From Bacteroidota bacterium (GTDB lineage Bacteria; Bacteroidota; Bacteroidia; JABEUT01): a stretch of DNA of 34,000 nucleotides. The position numbers were made by a program, and so were the translations under genes. Position 1 is the first letter of the stretch, and each line of letters starts with the position of its first letter. Shown one piece after another: positions 1 through 6,986 of this stretch. Where the stretch lies: assembly GCA_013289395.1 (NCBI GenBank), contig JABCZY010000012.1, positions 1 to 34,000 of the forward strand, given 5' to 3'. The notes below the pieces were generated by a model that saw only the letters and a program-made list of their open reading frames with translations, was not told the origin of the DNA and searched no databases.

Positions 1-671
1 GGTTTGAAGAAGGCGATGTAGAGAAGGATAAAGGCGAGGCATTTTCGGTAAAGCAAATGGTTGATTATATGAAAGCTAATTATTCTATTGATACTACCAG
101 GGTATTTATTTATGGCCTGTCGGCAGGTGCAGCTATGAGCGTGGCACTTATGGCCGATTACCCTAACCTGTTTAACATGGGTGCAATATTGGCAGGCGGC
201 CCTTTTATGCCGGGGAAGGGGGCTATGGAGGCGCTTTCGTCAATGGAGAGCCCTAAAGATATGCCGGCTGCTGAGCTGGTTAAATATGTCCGTGACCAAA
301 ACCCCGGCTATACAGGAACCTATCCGCGATTATTGGTTATGCACGGAGAGAAGGATAATGTGGTGAATGAAAAGAACTCGTACTTATTGGTTAAACAGTG
401 GGCTCCATTGCTTAAGGCCGATACCTTGCCTACTAAAACAGTAGCATCATTTGACGGCAAAGATGATATTACACGTAAATCGTATTGCGATGGTTCGGGC
501 AAAGAACAAATTATATTTTACGAAGTGGCAAACCTTGGCCATGCCTTAATGGTTAATCCGGGTGACTCTGCCACACAAGGTGGTAAAACGGGAATGTTCT
601 CGATCAATAAAGGATTCTTCAGTACATATTGGATTGCTAAGGATATGGGGCTGATTACTATTATGAAATAG
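1..671 (+). CDS. Secreted esterase, PHB-depolymerase/LpqC-like (5' end outside window)
   Basis: The reading frame is open from base 3, so this is the C-terminal ~222 residues of a longer protein. An alpha/beta-hydrolase nucleophile elbow is visible as GLSAGAAM (bases ~114-137), the G-x-S-x-G pattern. A candidate acid follows in HGEKDNVV (~340-363) and a candidate catalytic His in NLGHALM (~532-552). This order and spacing match poly(3-hydroxybutyrate) depolymerase / feruloyl-esterase-like secreted hydrolases. Substrate cannot be told from sequence: polyester, feruloyl or acetyl esters are all possible. An ATG at 57 lies inside the conserved fold and is not the true start. The last 17 codons recur at 1252-1326, a relic of a paralogue. 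The next gene begins 27 bases after the stop, on the same strand. Confidence 0.8.
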   Translation, partial: FEEGDVEKDKGEAFSVKQMVDYMKANYSIDTTRVFIYGLSAGAAMSVALMADYPNLFNMGAILAGGPFMPGKGAMEALSSMESPKDMPAAELVKYVRDQNPGYTGTYPRLLVMHGEKDNVVNEKNSYLLVKQWAPLLKADTLPTKTVASFDGKDDITRKSYCDGSGKEQIIFYEVANLGHALMVNPGDSATQGGKTGMFSINKGFFSTYWIAKDMGLITIMK

Positions 672-698
672 GAATAAAAACATTTAAAAGAAGACAGA

Positions 699-1256
699 AT
701 GAAAATAAAAACCACTACTCTTTTACTTATTTCCAGTCTTGTTTTGTCTTTTTCCTGTGGTCAGGCCATTGATCACGAAAAAGAGGTTAGGTATTATGTT
801 GTTTTAAATAAGATAAGGATTGAAACAGCTAAGCCTGTGTATAATTGTATTCAGGCTATGAGCTTTGGATATTCAGCTACCTTCACAAAAAAGCCGGGTG
901 ATAAAATGGATAGTAATACAATTAATTGGTTGAAGAAAATGTATCCTTTAGCTATTCAAGCTTTAGATAGTGCTATTTATAAATTGAATGCAATTGAAGA
1001 GCTTGATTCTGAAATAAATTTAAAAGGGAAAATGCTTTCATATTACCGGGATTCAAAAACATTTCTTGAGTCTGCAGAACCAAAGTTCATAGATATGCTA
1101 ACAGTTAAAAATGGTGAATTGACGAATGAAGAAAGACAGACTTATAGCAAATTGACCAATGAGAGTAAAAAACTAAATGAAAAGGAAATCAGTTTCGATG
1201 ATGTATTTGTTGAGTTTAGAGATAAACACCATGTAACTGGTACAGAATTAAAATAA
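699..1256 (+). CDS. Possible lipoprotein, unknown function
   Basis: 185 residues, family not recognised. The N-terminus is a signal sequence: KIKTTT, a hydrophobic run LLLISSLVLSFS, then Cys20, so lipidation is plausible although the residue three before the Cys is Ser rather than the usual Leu/Val/Ile. The rest is charged, Lys/Glu-rich and without further membrane segments; it looks mostly helical. It starts 27 bases after the esterase stop and ends in TAA at 1254-1256, exactly where a second copy of the esterase 3' end begins. Local base composition is A+T-richer than the esterase, consistent with a separate origin. It was probably placed here by the event that left the relic downstream. 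Confidence 0.7.
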   Translation: MKIKTTTLLLISSLVLSFSCGQAIDHEKEVRYYVVLNKIRIETAKPVYNCIQAMSFGYSATFTKKPGDKMDSNTINWLKKMYPLAIQALDSAIYKLNAIEELDSEINLKGKMLSYYRDSKTFLESAEPKFIDMLTVKNGELTNEERQTYSKLTNESKKLNEKEISFDDVFVEFRDKHHVTGTELK

Positions 1257-1326
1257 AGGGTTCTTCAGTACTTATTGGATTGCTAAGGATATGGGGTTGA
1301 TAGGAAGATCTTCAGATATTAAATGA
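1252..1326 (+). pseudogene. Relic of a second esterase 3' end
   Basis: Bases 1252-1301 match 606-655 (the end of the esterase) at 47 of 50 positions. All three differences (GGA/GGG Gly, ACA/ACT Thr, CTG/TTG Leu) are synonymous. The frame reads NKGFFSTYWIAKDMGLI, then seven diverged residues and TGA at 1324-1326. No start codon or upstream esterase sequence is left; the gene at 699-1256 occupies that place. It is the tail of a paralogous or displaced esterase gene whose body has been lost. Confidence 0.85.
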
Positions 1327-1353
1327 TTATTTCTTTATTGGTTAGTTATAGCA

Positions 1354-1361
1354 TATTTTTG
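1354..1361 (+). promoter_or_regulatory. Promoter -7 box TATTTTTG
   Basis: Exact match to the Bacteroidota TAnnTTTG consensus, 30 bases before the ATG at 1392. No convincing -33 TTTG is seen. Confidence 0.5.
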
Positions 1362-1391
1362 TAGGAATAAGTATGGTTACCCACAAATAAC

Positions 1392-2564
1392 ATGCTAAGA
1401 AGTACTAAGTATATATTAATATTATTATTGGCTTTGCAGTTCCACGCAAAAGCACAAACAGAATTTTTGGTTACAGTTAACCCTGCTACAGGAACAGATT
1501 CTATTATAGACAGCTTGCCAGGAGTGAATTGGATATTTGATGGAACCTCAACTTTTGATAAAAATAACCATAGGTATTTTTTTGAAGGAAAGGACTTTGG
1601 GGGGAATGTGCGTTTATATACTATTAATGCAATTGATGCCACTATCAGTTCTCAGCCGGTTATTTCTTCACAAACGGGAGGGTTTTGTTACGATGATTCA
1701 TCAAATACCTTGTATGGGTTATATCTAAATAGTCCTTTAGGGCAGATGTACGTGGCTTCTTTTGACTCTCTAACGGCTTCTGCATTTATTATAGACACAT
1801 TACCTGATAAAGGGATTTCAGCCGGTACGACTTTCTTTGATAACGCTGCTCACACGTATGTGTTGTTGTCTTCAAATTCATTCTATTCTGTTAATGTAAT
1901 AAGCAGGAAAATAAGCATAACTACTGCACCTGCTAATTTAGGTCAGATAGAATTCGACAATGCTTCAGGAATACCTTATGGGCTAATAACAATACCGTCT
2001 CTTAAAAAAATGATATTTGTTAGTTTAAATATAAGTAGCGGAACATATACTACACTTGATACATTACCAACGTCGGGGTATAATTCAGATCAAACTTCTT
2101 TTAATGAGGTTGGTAATATTTATACTTTTTGTAATGGGACCAATTTATATTCAGTATCCGCTAGCTCAGATAATGTGGTTTCAAGTCCTGTCTTCCCTGT
2201 TGGAATGACTCCTCCTGCAAACGTCATCGAATTACAGTACGATAATTCTAACGGTGTTCTATATGCCTTGCATTGGGGCAAGGCAATTACCGATGGAATT
2301 ACAAATATTACAAATGATCGTTACTCTGGTTTTGAACTGTACCCGAACCCTACATCTTCTTTATGTGTACTTAGTTTAAATAAACAATATGCAAGAATAG
2401 ATATCAGTGTATATAATTCATTGGGGCAGTCAGTTTATAGATCAACAAAAATAAATGCTAAGGATATAGAGATAAATAATGAAGTGCTTCCTTCAGGTAA
2501 CTACTTTATTTCGGTAATTGCCGATAACTTCTATATAGGTACCAAGAGGTTAGTAATAGATTGA
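1392..2564 (+). CDS. T9SS-secreted protein with six internal repeats
   Basis: 390 residues. The signal peptide is at 1-22 (hydrophobic ILILLLALQF, then AKAQ). A C-terminal type A T9SS sorting domain covers about residues 314-390, with the hallmark YPNP at 317-320, a middle YNSLGQSVYRS and LPSGNYFISV near the end. Between them a short motif (Y/F)(D/N)-x-x-x-x-x-Y recurs at residues 55, 100, 149, 188, 237 and 283, spaced 39-49 residues apart (for example YDDSSNTLYGL and YDNSNGVLYAL). This suggests a six-bladed beta-propeller. No catalytic motif is seen, so a binding or structural role at the cell surface is the best inference. It has its own promoter at 1354 and is followed by the small ribbon protein at 2617. 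Confidence 0.85.
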   Translation: MLRSTKYILILLLALQFHAKAQTEFLVTVNPATGTDSIIDSLPGVNWIFDGTSTFDKNNHRYFFEGKDFGGNVRLYTINAIDATISSQPVISSQTGGFCYDDSSNTLYGLYLNSPLGQMYVASFDSLTASAFIIDTLPDKGISAGTTFFDNAAHTYVLLSSNSFYSVNVISRKISITTAPANLGQIEFDNASGIPYGLITIPSLKKMIFVSLNISSGTYTTLDTLPTSGYNSDQTSFNEVGNIYTFCNGTNLYSVSASSDNVVSSPVFPVGMTPPANVIELQYDNSNGVLYALHWGKAITDGITNITNDRYSGFELYPNPTSSLCVLSLNKQYARIDISVYNSLGQSVYRSTKINAKDIEINNEVLPSGNYFISVIADNFYIGTKRLVID

Positions 2565-2610
2565 TTTTCTTCATAGGAACTTCATTTCGTCAGTCGACAT
2601 TTGAAGAAAA
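2565..2610 (+). terminator. Inverted repeat, possible terminator
   Basis: TTTTCTTCA at 2565-2573 and TGAAGAAAA at 2602-2610 form a perfect 9-bp stem with a 28-nt loop, right after the stop of the T9SS gene and before the ATG at 2617. The loop is long and there is no T-run, so it may instead be an operator or mRNA structure for the next gene. Confidence 0.35.
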
Positions 2611-2616
2611 ATAACC

Positions 2617-2937
2617 ATGAAAACACTAGCTTTTATTCTATTAACAGGCATAAGCATTTCTGGTTTCTGCCAGGCCAAAGCTAATTGTACAAGCACCACT
2701 AAAATTAAGCCCGGTACTAAGTTAGTCAGCACTACAAGCGCTAAAAAAACCAGTGCGCCTGATGAAAAACCTGCAAAATCGTGTAGTTTTAAGGAGTATA
2801 AAATGGAGAAACAGCAGATGCAAACCCGTACGTATTATAAATGCCCTAAGTGTGATTATGAAAGCAATGAGAAAGGTAAAGGTGTATGTCCCAAAGATGG
2901 TTCTGAACTGAAATTAGTTATTGTAAGAGAAGGGTAA
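2617..2937 (+). CDS. Small secreted protein with C-terminal three-Cys ribbon
   Basis: 106 residues. The signal peptide MKTLAFILLTGISISGFCQA is followed by a Lys/Ser/Thr-rich linker and a compact C-terminal ribbon: CPKC at 76-79, an 11-residue loop, and CPKDG at 91-95. This resembles the CPxC...CPxCG heavy-metal-binding / zinc-ribbon pattern, but the fourth Cys position is Asp. The protein at 9085 has the same architecture (CPTC, 12-residue loop, CPYDG), so the two are paralogues. A periplasmic or surface metal-binding role is inferred; no enzyme motif is present. It may be co-transcribed with the T9SS gene upstream, and it converges on the minus-strand gene ending at 2972. Confidence 0.7.
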   Translation: MKTLAFILLTGISISGFCQAKANCTSTTKIKPGTKLVSTTSAKKTSAPDEKPAKSCSFKEYKMEKQQMQTRTYYKCPKCDYESNEKGKGVCPKDGSELKLVIVREG

Positions 2938-2971
2938 CAATGTGCCTCTGCGTTAATGAAGGCGATTGAAT

Positions 2972-3445
2972 CTATTTCCCCCTATTGGGGGGATTAAGGG
3001 GGGCTACCTTATACAAAGTCCTGTCCTGGAACCATATCCTGACTATTTGAAAAGAGTAGGACACATCAACCGTGTAACGTTCTTCTTCTCCTTTTTTATT
3101 CTTCAGTAAAATATCGGTGCCGAAAAAACCGCCATCATTATCAGCAGGGAAACCTTTGAATGTTGCTTTTTTGTTGTAGTTAAGGGCTTCTCCAATTGAA
3201 TCGCATACAGGCAATGTTTTATAATCGGGGCTGAAAGCAACGGGAGTAATGAATTTTACCAGCGTGCCAATGGTATCATGTGCCTTAAACCATTCTGTAA
3301 TATGCGCTTTTACGGCAGTCTTCTCCTCACCCGAAACAGAGTATTGCTTTTTTTCAAGGTCGTACTTGAATGTTGATGGATGCTGGGCATATGCACATAC
3401 AGATGCCAGGCAAAGCATAAGCACTATGGGGAAGTTCTTATTCAT
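2972..3445 (-). CDS. Small exported protein, unknown function
   Basis: 157 residues with a clear signal peptide (MNKNFPIVLMLCLASVCAYA, then Q). Family not recognised. The mature part has alternating hydrophobic and charged residues with no transmembrane helix, consistent with a small periplasmic alpha/beta domain. The start is ATG at 3445; a TATATTTG box lies only five bases upstream (3451-3458), predicting a leaderless or nearly leaderless mRNA. The last codons (PLNPPNRGK) are encoded by a G/C-run repeat element (2975-3005), so the C-terminus was probably replaced by repeat insertion. It lies downstream of rlmH on the same strand, separated by 137 bases of repeats. Confidence 0.65.
   Translation of the reverse strand: MNKNFPIVLMLCLASVCAYAQHPSTFKYDLEKKQYSVSGEEKTAVKAHITEWFKAHDTIGTLVKFITPVAFSPDYKTLPVCDSIGEALNYNKKATFKGFPADNDGGFFGTDILLKNKKGEEERYTVDVSYSFQIVRIWFQDRTLYKVAPLNPPNRGK
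2975..3005. repeat. REP-like C-run/G-run element overlapping a gene end
   Basis: Contains TCCCCC (2977-2982), loop TATT, and GGGGGA (2988-2993), then a second G-run (AAGGGGGG). It is related in pattern to the elements at 3559-3582 and 33915-33940 and to the dispersed CCCC-AAGGGG repeats common in Bacteroidota. It supplies the last codons of the minus-strand gene and may act as a hairpin between two convergent genes. Confidence 0.6.
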
Positions 3446-3450
3446 TAAAA

Positions 3451-3458
3451 CAAATATA
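3451..3458 (-). promoter_or_regulatory. Promoter -7 box TATATTTG, five bases before start codon
   Basis: Reading the minus strand, TATATTTG is followed by TTTTA and the ATG at 3445. With the usual start point about four bases after the box, the transcript would begin at or next to the start codon. Confidence 0.55.
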
Positions 3459-3469
3459 AGAATGATTTT

Positions 3470-3557
3470 ACTCTGTGAGCCTCTGTGAAATCTCAGTGTT
3501 CTCTGTGTTGGAAATTATTAACACAGAGGTCACAGAGTGCTTGGAGTTGCACAGAGA
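3470..3557. repeat. Imperfect inverted repeat rich in CTCTGTG/CACAGAG
   Basis: Several CTCTGTG words on the left (3470-3509) face CACAGAG words on the right (3520-3557). The core is a perfect hairpin, CTCTGTGTT (3501-3509) with AACACAGAG (3520-3528) around a 10-nt loop. It lies between rlmH and the 3445 gene on the minus strand. It resembles dispersed non-coding CACAGAG repeats seen in many bacterial genomes; no ORF is supported inside. Confidence 0.6.
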
Positions 3558-3558
3558 A

Positions 3559-3582
3559 TCCCCCTTCGGGGGACATGGGGGC
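3559..3582 (-). terminator. GC hairpin after rlmH (REP-like element)
   Basis: TCCCCC (3559-3564), loop TTC, GGGGGA (3568-3573), followed by a further G-run. It starts one base beyond the rlmH stop codon (3583-3585, minus strand). The strong stem could stop transcription or protect the 3' end, but there is no clean T-run. Confidence 0.45.
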
Positions 3583-4050
3583 TTAGTGATGATAAGGCTC
3601 TCCCTTTAAAATAGTCAAGGCGCGATAAAGCTGCTCAAGGAAAAAGAGCCTGGCCATTTGGTGGTTGAACGTGAGCTTTGAAAGTGATATTTTTTGATTG
3701 GCACGCTGATAAACTTCCGGAGCGAAACCAAAAGCGCCTCCTATAACAAAGAACATTCTTTTGCCAGGCATGTTCAGGAATTTCTGTACCTGGTTGGCTA
3801 ATTCCACCGAATTGAACTCCTTGCCTTTATCATCCAGCAAAATAAGAAGATCGGTTGCTGCAACTTTTTTCAATAGCTCTTTTGCCTCAGCCTGCATAAT
3901 GGCTTCCTTGCTCTGGCCTTTTTTCTTTAGCGAAGGTATTATCTCAGTATTGAACGAAACATAGTGCTGTAAACGCTTTTCGTAGATAGAAAACCCTTCG
4001 GCAAGGTATTTATCTTCATGGTCTCCTATGGCAATTAGCGTTACTTTCAT
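3583..4050 (-). CDS. rlmH: 23S rRNA (pseudouridine1915-N3)-methyltransferase RlmH
   Basis: 155 residues, the usual RlmH length. It methylates pseudouridine 1915 in helix 69 of 23S rRNA using S-adenosylmethionine. The SPOUT fold is recognisable: MKVTLIAIGDHE at the start, LLDDKGKEFNS in the middle, the SAM-binding knot FFVIGGAFGFA (about 100-110), and the C-terminal LTFNHQMARLFFLEQLYRA and ILKGEPYHH that close the active site. The frame is open upstream to 4185, but the ATG at 4050 gives the family N-terminus and sits 17 nt after a TATATTTG box, so the longer reading is rejected. It is divergent from nadC with a 42-bp shared promoter region. Confidence 0.95.
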   Translation of the reverse strand: MKVTLIAIGDHEDKYLAEGFSIYEKRLQHYVSFNTEIIPSLKKKGQSKEAIMQAEAKELLKKVAATDLLILLDDKGKEFNSVELANQVQKFLNMPGKRMFFVIGGAFGFAPEVYQRANQKISLSKLTFNHQMARLFFLEQLYRALTILKGEPYHH

Positions 4051-4059
4051 CAATAGCAG

Positions 4060-4067
4060 TATTTTTG
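4060..4067 (+). promoter_or_regulatory. Promoter -7 box TATTTTTG for nadC
   Basis: TAnnTTTG match that directly abuts the minus-strand box at 4068-4075. It gives a leader of about 20 nt to the ATG at 4093 and supports that start over the TTG at 4084. Confidence 0.5.
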
Positions 4068-4075
4068 CAAATATA
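4068..4075 (-). promoter_or_regulatory. Promoter -7 box TATATTTG for rlmH
   Basis: Minus-strand TAnnTTTG match, 17 bases before the rlmH ATG. Together with 4060-4067 it forms a 16-bp near-palindrome with TTTGCAAA at its centre. Confidence 0.55.
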
Positions 4076-4092
4076 TCCCTGTTTTGAAAGCT

Positions 4093-4968
4093 ATGAACAA
4101 CATATCTCATTCCCTTGAATTTGAAAAGAAGCTGAACGCAATCATCGACCTTGCTTTGCAGGAAGATATTGGCGAGCGCGATCATACTTCATTTGCAACC
4201 ATTCCTGCTAACAAACAGGCGGAAGGTAAGCTACTGATAAAAGATAATGGTGTTATTGCAGGTGTAGAATTAGCACAGTATATTTTTAAAAAAGTAGATA
4301 AAAAGATCAAGCTTGAGGTTAAGCTCAATGATGGTGCAAAGGTTAAAAAGGGAGATATTGCCTTTACAGTTAAAGGCCCTGCACGATCTTTATTAATGAC
4401 AGAAAGGCTTGTGTTGAACTGTATGCAGCGTATGAGTGGTATTGCTACCCAGGCGTATGAACTGACAGCACTTTGTAAAGGAACAAAAGCAAAAGTAATA
4501 GATACACGCAAAACTACGCCTGGTATTCGTTTGCTCGAAAAATGGGCCGTAGTAATTGGTGGAGCGACCAACTACCGTTGGGGCTTGTATGATATGATCT
4601 TAATAAAAGATAACCATGTGGAATGTGCGGGTGGCGTGAAAAAAGCGCTGGATGCTACGCATGCCTATTTAAAAAAGAATCACAGAAAACTCGATATAGT
4701 TATTGAAGCAGGTAGCATGGCCCAGGTGAAAGAAGTATTGGCTGTTGGAGGAGTGAACAGAATACTGCTCGATAATTTTTCACCTAAGGAAATAACAAAG
4801 GCGGTGAAGCTTATAAATGGTAAATGCAAAACTGAAGCCTCTGGTGGAATAACAAAAAAGAATATACGTGAATATGCAAAAACCGGTGTGGACTATATAT
4901 CGGTTGGTGCGCTTACACATAGTGTTAAGAGTCTTGATATGAGCCTTAAAATATTTCCAAAACTATGA
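4093..4968 (+). CDS. nadC: Nicotinate-nucleotide pyrophosphorylase (quinolinate phosphoribosyltransferase)
   Basis: 291 residues. It converts quinolinate and PRPP to nicotinate mononucleotide, CO2 and PPi in de novo NAD synthesis. Family motifs in order: QEDIGERDHTS (23-33), RMSGIAT (113-119), DTRKTTPG (137-144), GGATNYRWGLYDMILIKDNH (156-175), IEAGS (204-208), LLDNFSP (225-231), EASGGI (248-253). The usual His-Arg pair of the substrate site reads Tyr161-Arg162 here. An in-frame TTG at 4084 exists, but the ATG at 4093 fits the promoter better. The stop overlaps the next ATG as ATGA (4965-4968), so the GNAT gene is translationally coupled. Confidence 0.93.
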   Translation: MNNISHSLEFEKKLNAIIDLALQEDIGERDHTSFATIPANKQAEGKLLIKDNGVIAGVELAQYIFKKVDKKIKLEVKLNDGAKVKKGDIAFTVKGPARSLLMTERLVLNCMQRMSGIATQAYELTALCKGTKAKVIDTRKTTPGIRLLEKWAVVIGGATNYRWGLYDMILIKDNHVECAGGVKKALDATHAYLKKNHRKLDIVIEAGSMAQVKEVLAVGGVNRILLDNFSPKEITKAVKLINGKCKTEASGGITKKNIREYAKTGVDYISVGALTHSVKSLDMSLKIFPKL

Positions 4969-5390
4969 AAGAGACTATAGTGGTTCGTGAGCCCAACGAT
5001 AAAGAGTTTGAAGAGGTAAAGAAATGGGTTGAGAAGTTCTGGCTCGATAATGATAATATGCAGAAGGAGCAATTCAGGGTGATGATATATAACAATGAAC
5101 TGGCAGCATTTGGCCGTTTGCGAATAAACGATGATGCAACCGAATTATGCACTATAGGTGTGTTAACGAAATTCCAGAAGAAAGGAATTGGAATGGCAAT
5201 GGTAAGATCATTGTTATCATCGGTTGAAAAAGAAGCGTATTTAGTTACCGTAATACCGAAGTTTTTTCTTAAGCTGGGTTTTGAAGCCGTAAAGCAGTAT
5301 CCCAAGTCTATTCAAAAAAAACGCGACCTATGTGTAACCCAATACCATGTTGATACTCCGTATGAGGTTATGAAATGGACTCAGAATTAG
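4965..5390 (+). CDS. GNAT-family N-acetyltransferase
   Basis: 141 residues. The acetyl-CoA pyrophosphate loop (motif A) is TKFQKKGIGMAMVRSLL (68-84), matching the Q/R-x-x-G-x-G/A pattern, preceded by the beta strand ELCTIGVL. A later segment FFLKLGFEAVK is the typical motif B end. Substrate is unknown; such small GNATs acetylate amines of proteins or metabolites. It overlaps nadC by four bases, so it is expressed with it, but no functional link to NAD synthesis can be read from the sequence. Confidence 0.85.
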   Translation: MKETIVVREPNDKEFEEVKKWVEKFWLDNDNMQKEQFRVMIYNNELAAFGRLRINDDATELCTIGVLTKFQKKGIGMAMVRSLLSSVEKEAYLVTVIPKFFLKLGFEAVKQYPKSIQKKRDLCVTQYHVDTPYEVMKWTQN

Positions 5391-5398
5391 TATATTTG
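5391..5398 (+). promoter_or_regulatory. Promoter -7 box TATATTTG
   Basis: TAnnTTTG match immediately after the GNAT stop. It gives a leader of ~18 nt to the ATG at 5420 and helps choose that start over upstream in-frame codons at 5375 and 5402. Confidence 0.55.
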
Positions 5399-5419
5399 GG
5401 TATGATTTGTTTAAAGCGT

Positions 5420-6460
5420 ATGAAATTATTTCTCACCGTGTTGTGCGGCATCATTATAATTGCTGTACAAGCACAAGGCAATTATTTTAAAGTAGATACT
5501 GTAGTATCAGGTAAAAACAACTTCCCTGTATTGAGTACAGTTAAGAACGCCCAGGCCTGCCGAAAGATAAACCAATACATGCAGATATCGGAGTTGAGAC
5601 TATTTAGTAATAATCAGAAAAAAGATTTGTTTGATAAGAATAAAACCTCTGCCCGTAACAACGACGGTAAAATAATAGCAGGGTTCACTATTCAATCAAA
5701 TAACAACAAAGTATTTTCTGTTTCTTTTTCCGAAACATCTTACTGGCACTCATCGAGCTGGAAACTGGCCTTGTATAATTTTAATTCAGCAACCGGTGAT
5801 CTTATTCAATTGTCGGACTTGTTTACAGATGAAGGTTTTACGCAGTTCAAAAAAATAGTACTTGATAAAAGAACCAAAACGATTGACGGAATAAGCGATT
5901 CTGACAAACCATCGCACAATTACTGGGATTATGTGAAAGAAAATTTTAAGAACGATGACCTTACACATTTCAGCATTGAGGATTCTACCATAAATATTAA
6001 TAGCTATAATTGCCTCAGAGGGCCTGACTTTATGTTTATGCATGCCGACATAAATGCTAAGCTTAACCTAGCATCATTTAAGAACCTGTTGAATGATTAT
6101 GGTAAGGCTGTATTTGGAGTGAGTAAAGAATCTGTAGGTAAATATCATTCCAAGAGCATAACCCAGTTATATGAAGGAAAGATTGGAGATAAGGGTGAAA
6201 TAGTGCTGGCTATTATAAATGCAACCGATGGCCCCGATCACAATGAAGTAACCGGCGTATATGCTTATAATAAAGATGGTATAGGTATATACCTTGATGG
6301 TAATATTCAAAAAGATAGTTTGCACCTGACGGAAACCACTGTTGACGATAAAGGCGAAGGCTCAATTGATGCTCAAATACTTAATGGACAGATTACAGGT
6401 AAATGGACATCGAAAGCAAAAGATGCCGTTTACAAATTCGAAGCCAAGAAAGTAGACTGA
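5420..6460 (+). CDS. Secreted protein, possibly DUF3298-like
   Basis: 346 residues from the ATG at 5420, which begins a clean signal peptide (MKLFLTVLCGIIIIAVQA, then Q). A central segment (KVFSVSFSETSYWHSSSW, then NSATGDLIQLSDLF) resembles the strand-rich region of DUF3298/PdaC-like exported proteins, where the family has a G-D-x-x-x-L-x-D-L-F turn; similarity is weak. The C-terminal ~100 residues (ITQLYEGKIGDKGEIVLAI to the end) form a second beta-rich segment that could be a separate module. No catalytic residues are assigned. It ends four bases from the convergent FUSC-like gene. Confidence 0.7.
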   Translation: MKLFLTVLCGIIIIAVQAQGNYFKVDTVVSGKNNFPVLSTVKNAQACRKINQYMQISELRLFSNNQKKDLFDKNKTSARNNDGKIIAGFTIQSNNNKVFSVSFSETSYWHSSSWKLALYNFNSATGDLIQLSDLFTDEGFTQFKKIVLDKRTKTIDGISDSDKPSHNYWDYVKENFKNDDLTHFSIEDSTININSYNCLRGPDFMFMHADINAKLNLASFKNLLNDYGKAVFGVSKESVGKYHSKSITQLYEGKIGDKGEIVLAIINATDGPDHNEVTGVYAYNKDGIGIYLDGNIQKDSLHLTETTVDDKGEGSIDAQILNGQITGKWTSKAKDAVYKFEAKKVD

Positions 6461-6463
6461 GTT

Positions 6464-6976
6464 TTACTGCGTACTGCTTTTCGCTTTCCAATCCTTGAAC
6501 TTATGATAAACAAACCCAAGGCCTAGGGCTATTAGTGAGCCGTATAAAACTTCGGCGGTACGGGTAAGCGCAAAAATTAACGCAGCATCAACTTTTTCAT
6601 TCTCGAAAATAGCAGGTGCAATTATTATAACTACGGTGGTAGGTGCAAGTTTCCAGTTGGCAGGGTAATTTTTAAAGGATGTGCTGAAAATGGCGGCAAG
6701 AATAATACCTGTCATAAGCGACCAAACATTTACGCCAATTATAATAAGGCATAATAAACCTAATAAGCAGCCTGTGGTAGTATTTATAAAACGTGCTATG
6801 GCATTGTTTCGCACAATATTAAAATCGGGGTCGGAAACTATAATGACAGAGATTAAGGCCCATACTTTGCTTTTATCATGCACTGCATGCAAACTCCACC
6901 AAGCAACACAGCACCCTAACATAATGCGTAATGCAAACGAAACAGAGTGTATGCTGAACGAAAAGTACTTTTTCAT
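6464..6976 (-). CDS. FUSC/aromatic-acid-exporter-like inner-membrane protein
   Basis: 170 residues, strongly hydrophobic with about five membrane segments (near residues 12-30, 38-50, 65-85, 85-105 and 140-158). The pattern matches the N-terminal membrane half of FUSC / ArAE-type proteins: an early helix with ALRIMLGCCVAWWSL, VWALISVIIVSDPD, then a conserved RFINTTTGCLLGL. The soluble domain of full-length exporters is absent, as in many short bacterial homologues. Transport of small aromatic acids or fusaric-acid-like compounds is a family inference only. It is divergent from recN; the 76-bp spacer holds an 8-bp inverted repeat. Confidence 0.75.
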   Translation of the reverse strand: MKKYFSFSIHSVSFALRIMLGCCVAWWSLHAVHDKSKVWALISVIIVSDPDFNIVRNNAIARFINTTTGCLLGLLCLIIIGVNVWSLMTGIILAAIFSTSFKNYPANWKLAPTTVVIIIAPAIFENEKVDAALIFALTRTAEVLYGSLIALGLGFVYHKFKDWKAKSSTQ

Positions 6977-6986
6977 GTTGTAAAAT

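Noticed and set aside
3446..3582. Possible insertion sequence remnant
   Set aside because: Inverted repeats are present but there is no transposase fragment or target duplication.
4051..4185. N-terminal extension of RlmH to 4185
   Set aside because: It would overlap nadC and the shared promoter, and the family N-terminus begins at the ATG at 4050.
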